From Halanaerobiales bacterium (GTDB taxonomy: Bacteria; Bacillota; Halanaerobiia; Halanaerobiales; M55B127), in the NCBI GenBank assembly GCA_021736965.1, contig JAIPEV010000075.1, positions 1 to 7,850 of the forward strand: 7,850 nt of DNA, read 5' to 3'. Position 1 is the stretch's first letter, and every line of letters begins with the position of its first letter. The notes beneath the pieces were generated by a model. The model did no database searches, was not told where the DNA came from, and was given only the letters and a program-made list of their open reading frames with translations. Shown here piece after piece: positions 1 to 4,425 of this stretch. A program made the translations under genes and the position numbers.

Positions 1-9
1 ATGATTATT

Positions 10-104
10 CCTCCTTACTTAAAAATAAAACCTACCTCTATTTAGTTTTAAAAGAAAACCTTCTTTACTGATGCTATTATATTATATCCGAGTATTTTAG
101 TCAA
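10..104 (-). promoter_or_regulatory. Sigma-A promoter and ribosome binding site for a gene beyond the left edge
   Basis: On the minus strand there is a TTGACT -35 box (99-104), a 17-base spacer and a TATAAT -10 box (76-81), an almost perfect housekeeping promoter. About 60 bases further on is AAGGAGG (10-16), correctly placed for a start codon at or just past position 1. No coding sequence of that gene lies in the window, so its identity is unknown. The leader between promoter and ribosome binding site shows only weak small hairpins. The promoter match is seen directly; its use is inferred. Confidence 0.75.
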
Positions 105-185
105 GTTTATATCTTACAATCTATTTTAGATTACAATGTTTTAGTGAATTATACTTTTTTAAAAAATAATTAATTGCATAAAGAA

Positions 186-259
186 TATCGGCATTCATCC
201 AGATGGCATCCCGTAGAAAGTACTTCTGGAGTGCAAGCCCATCTGGTTTTCTGCCGATA
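186..259 (-). other. Nested inverted-repeat element, possible structured RNA or dispersed palindromic repeat
   Basis: The element is 74 bases long and about 49% G+C, clearly richer than its surroundings. The outer arms TATCGGCA (186-193) and TGCCGATA (252-259) are perfectly complementary over 8 bp. After a symmetric 5x5 internal loop, CCAGATGG (199-206) and CCATCTGG (239-246) form another perfect 8 bp. Inside these, short helices (about 207-211 with 228-233, and 215-218 with 224-227) close on a 5-base loop. Read on the minus strand the 5x5 internal loop is nearly all purine (GAAAA opposite ATGAA), which could stack as sheared G-A pairs; this is why the minus strand is preferred. It lies 29 bases past the phosphatase stop codon. 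A U-run does not follow immediately, so it is not a standard terminator. I do not recognise it as a known riboswitch or small RNA family. Confidence 0.45.
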
Positions 260-287
260 AAATCTATAACACTTGAGTATTAAATAT

Positions 288-938
288 TTAAAACAAAAGA
301 GAAGCAATTGGATTTTCCCTACTTGTGGAGTAAACTTCTTTCGTTTTCAAATCTACAGCACTTAAAATTCCACCCTTCCCTGCTCCTGTATCCACCAAAA
401 TTTTATTTTCTTCAAATTTAACCTTGGAAACTGGAGTGTGTCCGGCAACTATTGTTCTATTTTCTTTAAAATCTTCACTTTTTGCCCTTAAAAATGGTTC
501 TCTAATCCAAAGCAAATCGTGTTCAGTCTGTTCCTCCAAACCTTTAGAGGGATTAATTCCGGCATGAACAAATATATAATCCTGAGTGGTATAATAATAA
601 GGAAGAGAATCAAAAAAATGAGCTGCATTTTTTAGTTCTGAATTATTGGGAAAACTCTCTTTTGTTTCTTGACCTCCATTATGATACCAGAGATCAATTT
701 TATTTTCATTTAAAACAGCATCAACCATCATTTCTTCGTGATTTCCTCTTATAAAAATATTCTTCTCATTATCAAGTTTTTTGATGTATTTATAAACCTC
801 ATAGGAATCAGCACCGCGGTCCACATAATCTCCAACAAAAATCAGTTTATCTTGAGTCGAATCATAATTAATTTTCTCAATAATTGTCTTCAATTTATCT
901 ATTTCTCCGTGAATATCACCAATTACATATTCCGCCAT
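288..938 (-). CDS. PPP-family metallophosphoesterase (serine/threonine or dinucleoside-polyphosphate phosphatase type)
   Basis: A 216-residue cytosolic calcineurin-like phosphoesterase with the complete bimetal signature. GDIHG (7-11) supplies D8 and H10, GDYVDRG (36-42) supplies D37, D40 and R41, and GNHE (65-68) supplies N66 and H67. HAG (125-127) and GHTP (166-169) give the remaining metal ligands, with a WIRE motif at 144-147. Order, spacing and length fit the small bacterial PPP enzymes (PrpA/PrpB, phage lambda NinI, ApaH/PrpE relatives). These hydrolyse phosphoprotein esters or Ap4A-like nucleotides, and the sequence alone does not say which. The start is placed at the ATG at 936-938, eight bases after AGGGGG (947-952). 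The in-frame GTG nine bases earlier overlaps that ribosome binding site and is unlikely. It appears monocistronic, with its own candidate promoter at 1075-1104. It sits on the putative element side of the tRNA fragment at 1285; small PPP phosphatases also occur on phages. Confidence 0.9.
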   Translation of the reverse strand: MAEYVIGDIHGEIDKLKTIIEKINYDSTQDKLIFVGDYVDRGADSYEVYKYIKKLDNEKNIFIRGNHEEMMVDAVLNENKIDLWYHNGGQETKESFPNNSELKNAAHFFDSLPYYYTTQDYIFVHAGINPSKGLEEQTEHDLLWIREPFLRAKSEDFKENRTIVAGHTPVSKVKFEENKILVDTGAGKGGILSAVDLKTKEVYSTSRENPIASLLF

Positions 939-1074
939 CTGAGCCACCCCCTGTTAAAAATGAATAAGGTATTTTTCTCTTTAAGAAACTTATTTAATTC
1001 TGCACAAAATCTTGATTTTATTTTTTTATAAAAAAATTTCTTTAAAAATCTACTAGAATTTATTTCCTAATTTT

Positions 1075-1104
1075 ATTATAAAATTTAAAACAGGGTTCTG
1101 TCCA
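1075..1104 (-). promoter_or_regulatory. Candidate promoter of the phosphatase gene
   Basis: On the minus strand, TGGACA (1099-1104), an 18-base spacer and TATAAT (1075-1080) form a reasonable sigma-A promoter. It would give an untranslated leader of about 120 bases before AGGGGG at 947-952. The -10 box is perfect, the -35 box has one mismatch, and the sequence is AT-rich enough that chance matches are possible. Confidence 0.45.
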
Positions 1105-1196
1105 ACTTAAAATTAAAATTATTAAATAAATTTGGTTTAAAGAAAACTTATCTTTAAAAAATATAAAAAACACCTCAATATTGATCAACACAAAAT

Positions 1197-1229
1197 AAAA
1201 GACGGACTGTACAATTTCTCATACAGCCC
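1197..1229 (-). terminator. Minus-strand hairpin with T-rich tail, possible terminator of the oxidoreductase-glyoxalase unit
   Basis: On the minus strand GGGCTGTA and TACAGTCC (1222-1229 and 1204-1211) pair over 8 bp, including one G-U, around a 10-base loop. After three bases the strand continues TTTTATTTTG. The plus strand has an A-C mismatch where the minus strand has G-U, so minus-strand function is favoured. It lies about 200 bases past the glyoxalase stop, which is rather far, and the U-run is displaced by three bases, hence only moderate confidence. Confidence 0.45.
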
Positions 1230-1284
1230 CTCAATAATCATCATATTTTACTATCTAAGAATACAATCCAATAAATTGCTTAAA

Positions 1285-1305
1285 CGAGTCCCACCCTCGG
1301 CACCA
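1285..1305 (+). pseudogene. 3' end fragment of a tRNA gene (tRNA-Leu-like), candidate attR core or broken tRNA
   Basis: These 21 bases read as the end of a tRNA: the last five bases of a T-loop (CGAGT), the 3' strand of the T-stem (CCCAC), seven bases of acceptor stem (CCTCGGC), discriminator A, and an encoded CCA. The missing 5' acceptor strand would be GCCGAGG, a common start for bacterial tRNA-Leu. Nothing upstream supplies it, nor the D arm, anticodon arm or the other half of the T arm; identity to a tRNA stops abruptly inside the T-loop. Integrative elements that use tRNA genes typically leave such a 3' remnant. The amino-acid assignment is inferred from the acceptor stem only. Confidence 0.7.
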
Positions 1306-1328
1306 TTTTTATTTAAATAAGGTTATTT

Positions 1329-1372
1329 CCCCCAAGTTTTGCCTGGTAGTGCAGGTTTCTTGGAGGTTTTTT
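1329..1372 (+). terminator. Plus-strand rho-independent terminator with no plus-strand gene before it
   Basis: CCCCCAAG (1329-1336) pairs with CTTGGAGG (1359-1366) over eight positions with one C-A mismatch. An inner CCTG/CAGG helix (1342-1345 with 1352-1355) extends the hairpin, and TTTTTT (1367-1372) follows at once. The polarity therefore serves plus-strand transcription. The only plus-strand transcript remnant nearby is the tRNA 3' end 23 bases upstream, so this is most simply the original terminator of that tRNA gene. The hairpin also folds on the minus strand, where the mismatch becomes a G-U pair, but no U-run follows there. Confidence 0.6.
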
Positions 1373-1431
1373 GATTTCTGAGAATCATTTAGCAATTTTA
1401 TACAGATGACAGTCCCTAATTAGTAAGTAAA

Positions 1432-1815
1432 TTATCTGCCAATGATCTCTGTTCTATAACCATCCGGATCTGTTAAAAAATAATAGCCAGATGAATTTTC
1501 ACTTAAGCTTTTTAAATCCCCAACCTTGTAACCGGAATCTTTGTGGCGCTTATATGATTTTTCCAGATCATCAACAACTACTGCTATGTGGCTGTAACCA
1601 TTACCAATTGTATAAGGTTCCTCTCGATCATAATTATAAGTTAACTCCAGCTCAAAACTCTCGTTCTGATCTGTTAAATAAACCAGAGTAAACTTATTCT
1701 CTGGAAAATCTTTGCGAGAACTCTCTTTTAAATTTAAAGCATCTTTGTAAAATTCAATCGATTTTTCTAAATCCATTACTCGAATACATGAATGAACAAA
1801 ATCATAATTTTGCAT
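1432..1815 (-). CDS. gloA: Glyoxalase I-like lactoylglutathione lyase (VOC superfamily)
   Basis: A 127-residue cytosolic VOC-fold protein made of two beta-alpha-beta-beta-beta modules. The closest resemblance is to nickel-dependent bacterial glyoxalase I (E. coli GloA, 135 residues), which isomerises the methylglyoxal-thiol hemithioacetal to a lactoyl thioester. All four metal ligands of that family are present: H8, E57 in the ELTYN motif, H76 in GYSHIAV, and E123 after the DPDGYRTE motif. The DLEKSIEFY segment (15-23) is the usual first helix. AAGGAG (1828-1833) lies 12 bases before the ATG, slightly far, but no better start exists. The gene begins 66 bases after the MoaD-like gene with no obvious terminator between, so cotranscription with the aldehyde oxidoreductase is possible. 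Firmicutes often lack glutathione, so another thiol, or another VOC reaction, is possible. Confidence 0.85.
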   Translation of the reverse strand: MQNYDFVHSCIRVMDLEKSIEFYKDALNLKESSRKDFPENKFTLVYLTDQNESFELELTYNYDREEPYTIGNGYSHIAVVVDDLEKSYKRHKDSGYKVGDLKSLSENSSGYYFLTDPDGYRTEIIGR

Positions 1816-1881
1816 TTACTATCACTTCTCCTTTTATAATTTGAAATATCTTTACTATTTACTTAAGATTAAAAATTATTT

Positions 1882-2121
1882 TCACCCACCATCAGCTAAT
1901 GGTATTATACTTACAATATCTCCTTCGCTCAACTTCTTATGTTTTGGAAAATTACGTCCATTGATTAGCAATATATTAAATTCTAACTCTTTTTCAGGTA
2001 TTCCCAAAAATTCAAACAAGTCCAAAAGGTCACTCTGCTGATCAATCTCTACTTCTATTTCTTTAGTATTAGAAGATATATAATTCCTTAAATATCCAAA
2101 TACTCTTACCTTGACCTTCAT
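1882..2121 (-). CDS. MoaD/ThiS-type sulfur-carrier protein for the pterin cofactor
   Basis: A 79-residue beta-grasp protein ending in Gly-Gly (residues 78-79). That tail is adenylylated and converted to a thiocarboxylate in MoaD and ThiS, so that sulfur can be passed to molybdopterin or thiazole. The pattern fits MoaD: a first strand MKVKVRVFGYLR, a central helix around 30-42, and the terminal motif LSEGDIVSIIPLADGG with GD.V.I.P preceding the tail. AGGAGG (2129-2134) stands seven bases before the ATG. It follows the aldehyde oxidoreductase stop after 40 bases and is almost certainly in the same transcript. In characterised tungsten aldehyde oxidoreductase operons (for example aorABCDE of Aromatoleum) a MoaD-like gene is also encoded, so the likely job is dithiolene sulfur insertion for the W/Mo-pterin of that enzyme. 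No moaE, moaA or moeA lies in the window. Confidence 0.88.
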   Translation of the reverse strand: MKVKVRVFGYLRNYISSNTKEIEVEIDQQSDLLDLFEFLGIPEKELEFNILLINGRNFPKHKKLSEGDIVSIIPLADGG

Positions 2122-2161
2122 TAAAGTTCCTCCTGATAGCTTGTATAATTTGGATATTAGA

Positions 2162-4051
2162 TTAATCTGATATCCATGAAACTCCTGATTTTATTAATTT
2201 AGACTTTTTTGGTTTACCCGTCTCAGGATCCCAACCCATCATTTCATAACGCAATTTTACTGCTTCATAAAATTTATCTCGGTCTATAGATCCTTGTCCC
2301 TGCAGAGGACCATCATTAAAATCTTCAAAGAATTTTTCTGGCAGTACATCATCTTCACTACTAAATCCTTCTTTAATATTGAAAGCTCTAGCCATATCTA
2401 TACTCCGTTCTCCCGCATCCATCAGTTCCTTTAAACTAATATCAAGACCAGTTACTGCCTGAATCAGCTCAACTAACATATTTAAAGGTACTGGACCCCG
2501 AGGAGCAAACCCAAAACAACAGGCCCCAAGCATGTCTAATAGAGCCCAATAAATATCAAGATTAATAAATAGTCTAACTTTATCGGCTTCCATAGATAAT
2601 GGATCAACTGATTCATAAATCCCTAATGGCTTAGTAGTTTTAGTACCATAACTATCTTCATTAGCAAAAAATGAATCATGTGCAGCATTCATATGATCAG
2701 CACCATAATCAGCTAAAGCATACTGCAAACCAACTCCTGTTTTTACCCGGGGATCATGCATCGGTATTTCTTGACCTTTAACTTGATGAATAAATTTTTC
2801 AGATCCTTGACCAATTTTTTTTGCTGCTCGTAAGCTTCCATCAGCCAAAAGATCACCTATTCCTTCTCTTCTGACTATCTTTTCTATCAAGGTCAAAACT
2901 GCATCTTGATTACCAAAATTCAACTCTAAACCATCACAATCCTTTTTTGAAAGTAAACCATTTTCATAACACTCCATAGCAAAACCGATTGTCATACCTG
3001 TAGAAATAGTATCTATTGTATACTTATTACATAATTCATTAGCTTTAGCAATCACTTCCCTGCTATTTATTTCTAAAATAGAACCTAGAGCACAGACTGT
3101 TTCAAATTCGGGACCTCCATACTTTGGATTTACTTTATGAGGTCCTTCTGTAACTTCTACTACCCTTTTACATCTTATTGGACAGGCAAAACAACCTTTT
3201 GAATTTTTCCCTATTGTATTTTTCCAACTTTCAGCTGAAATCTCATCTGCTCCAGAAAATGTACCTTTATTCCAATTTCTAGTTGGAAGCACACCAGTTT
3301 CGTTATTAGCGCTAACTGAAACCCAAGTCCCTACATCATTTAATGTTTTAGCTAGAGGAATTTTCATACCCTCTTTTGCAGTCCAACGATTAATTTCTAT
3401 TATCTTTTCTTTATCAGCCAATTCTACTGATTTACTCCCTCTTACAGCAATAGCTTTTAAATTTTTGGAGCCCATTACTGCTCCTAAACCATTTCGCCCA
3501 TTAAAATGCCCCAAGTCATTAGTAATATTTCCATACTTAACTAAGTTCTCACTACCTGGTCCTATCTGAGCTACTCTAATTTTCTCATCTTCTAATTCCT
3601 CTCTAATTAAATCCTGAACCTCACCGGTTTCTTTGCCCCATAGTTTATCAGCCTCTCTAAATTCAACCTTACCATTCTTAATCCAAAGATAAACAGGCTT
3701 ATCTGCTTTACCTTTAATAACTACAGCATCATAACCAGCATTCTTTAACTCTGGAGCCCAAAAACCTCCAGCCTCACTTTCACCAAAACCTCCAGTTAAA
3801 GGTGATTTACTACAAACTACTAACCTGGGAATAGCCGGCCCTGGTGCTCCAACAATAATACTAGTAGCAAAAACTAGTATATTATCTGGGGAAAATGGAT
3901 CTATATTTGGAGCTAATTCTTTATGCATATAATATAGGGCAAAGCCACGTCCACCTACATACTTTCTATAAAAATTCTCTCCATGTCGATCAATACTGTA
4001 CTCTTGATTACTTAGATCAATCTTTAATATCTTTCCATTTACACCTTTCAT
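2162..4051 (-). CDS. aor: Tungsten-dependent aldehyde:ferredoxin oxidoreductase
   Basis: A 629-residue cytosolic enzyme of the AOR family, which oxidises aldehydes to carboxylic acids using ferredoxin (or the reverse) at a tungsten bis-pterin centre. The N-terminal domain opens with MKGVNGKILKIDLS and YVGGRGFALY (31-40), the standard AOR start, and continues through GPGSENLVKYGNI (164-176) and GRNGLGAVMGSKNLKA (185-200). The [4Fe-4S] ligands are C287, C290 and C294 (CFACPIRC) with C511 in DMLGACCF (506-513); the first three are within one residue of their Pyrococcus furiosus AOR positions (288, 291, 295). The pterin-binding loops correspond to the segments beginning at D347 and D506. The ATG at 4049-4051, seven bases after AGGAGG (4059-4064), gives the normal family N-terminus; an in-frame ATG 18 codons upstream adds a non-homologous hydrophobic stretch and lacks a ribosome binding site. 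The gene is followed by its MoaD-like partner. The exact substrate cannot be read from the sequence. The symbol is generic. Confidence 0.93.
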   Translation of the reverse strand: MKGVNGKILKIDLSNQEYSIDRHGENFYRKYVGGRGFALYYMHKELAPNIDPFSPDNILVFATSIIVGAPGPAIPRLVVCSKSPLTGGFGESEAGGFWAPELKNAGYDAVVIKGKADKPVYLWIKNGKVEFREADKLWGKETGEVQDLIREELEDEKIRVAQIGPGSENLVKYGNITNDLGHFNGRNGLGAVMGSKNLKAIAVRGSKSVELADKEKIIEINRWTAKEGMKIPLAKTLNDVGTWVSVSANNETGVLPTRNWNKGTFSGADEISAESWKNTIGKNSKGCFACPIRCKRVVEVTEGPHKVNPKYGGPEFETVCALGSILEINSREVIAKANELCNKYTIDTISTGMTIGFAMECYENGLLSKKDCDGLELNFGNQDAVLTLIEKIVRREGIGDLLADGSLRAAKKIGQGSEKFIHQVKGQEIPMHDPRVKTGVGLQYALADYGADHMNAAHDSFFANEDSYGTKTTKPLGIYESVDPLSMEADKVRLFINLDIYWALLDMLGACCFGFAPRGPVPLNMLVELIQAVTGLDISLKELMDAGERSIDMARAFNIKEGFSSEDDVLPEKFFEDFNDGPLQGQGSIDRDKFYEAVKLRYEMMGWDPETGKPKKSKLIKSGVSWISD

Positions 4052-4210
4052 AATCTTACCTCCTCGAAAAATATGTAATAGAAAAATAATATTTAAAATC
4101 TCCACTCTTTAATTTAAATTCATAATAATAACCTGATAAACACAAAACTGAGAAAATTAATATTGCAAATAATGTCTTTTGTCTCACTCTAATCATCACG
4201 AACTAACTTA

Positions 4211-4240
4211 TGTATATCTATACTGCTTTTAAAAAAACAA
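4211..4240 (-). promoter_or_regulatory. Candidate promoter for the aldehyde oxidoreductase unit
   Basis: On the minus strand TTGTTT (4235-4240), an 18-base spacer and TATACA (4211-4216) form a plausible sigma-A promoter. It would give a leader of about 150 bases before the ribosome binding site at 4059-4064. The leader has only weak pairing potential and I found no match to the molybdenum/tungsten cofactor riboswitch. The match is imperfect and the region is AT-rich. Confidence 0.4.
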
Positions 4241-4314
4241 TTTCTCATTTGAATAAAATTATAATTTACTACATAATTACTATATTCATTAATAAAACTT
4301 AAAATCCTTTTTAC

Positions 4315-4349
4315 ATTCAAAAATCTCCAGAGCTTTCGCCCCGGAGATT
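4315..4349 (-). terminator. Strong rho-independent terminator of the autotransporter gene
   Basis: On the minus strand AATCTCC (4343-4349) pairs with GGAGATT (4322-4328). The inner GGGGC and GCTCT segments extend this to a 12-bp stem with two G-U pairs, capped by a GAAA tetraloop. TTTTTG follows at the base of the stem. It lies about 77 bases past the autotransporter stop codon and separates that gene from the oxidoreductase unit. Confidence 0.9.
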
Positions 4350-4425
4350 GAATAATAATAATCTTTTTAAAAATTACCTCATATCAGCTTAATTTAATAT
4401 TCAATACAATTATTACTTTAAATCA

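Larger units (their letters stand above)
939..1431. other. 493-base gene-free interval with a tRNA fragment and two hairpins
   Basis: No convincing protein gene is present on either strand. The interval holds the phosphatase ribosome binding site and candidate promoter, a minus-strand hairpin with T-rich tail (1204-1229), the isolated 3' end of a tRNA (1285-1305), and a plus-strand terminator (1329-1372). The stretch 953-1200 is very AT-rich and otherwise featureless. The part between 1230 and 1284 shows nothing resembling the 5' half of a tRNA. Confidence 0.7.
4052..4425. other. 374-base gene-free interval between oxidoreductase and autotransporter
   Basis: It contains the terminator of the autotransporter gene (4315-4349), the candidate promoter (4211-4240) and the ribosome binding site of the oxidoreductase. 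Between these the sequence is AT-rich, with only very short open frames lacking ribosome binding sites. Nothing else was recognised. Confidence 0.7.

Noticed and set aside
738..1031. Plus-strand open frame of 97 codons overlapping the phosphatase start
   Set aside because: It is antisense to the conserved metallophosphatase, hydrophobic and low-complexity, without a ribosome binding site; an artefact of AT-rich sequence.
1204..1414. GGACTGT near 1204 and its inverted copy near 1408-1414, resembling ends of an insertion sequence or MITE
   Set aside because: The inverted match extends only about seven bases, no clear target duplication flanks it, and no transposase remnant lies inside.
1491..2041. 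Two plus-strand open frames of 66 codons opposite the glyoxalase and MoaD-like genes
   Set aside because: Both lie antisense to recognisable genes and have no ribosome binding site or protein-like pattern.
4049..4105. Longer oxidoreductase start 18 codons upstream
   Set aside because: The extra residues do not resemble the family N-terminus and have no ribosome binding site, whereas AGGAGG stands correctly before the ATG at 4049-4051.
4052..4204. Possible molybdenum/tungsten cofactor riboswitch in the oxidoreductase leader
   Set aside because: The leader is very AT-rich with only weak pairings, and no conserved riboswitch core was recognised.
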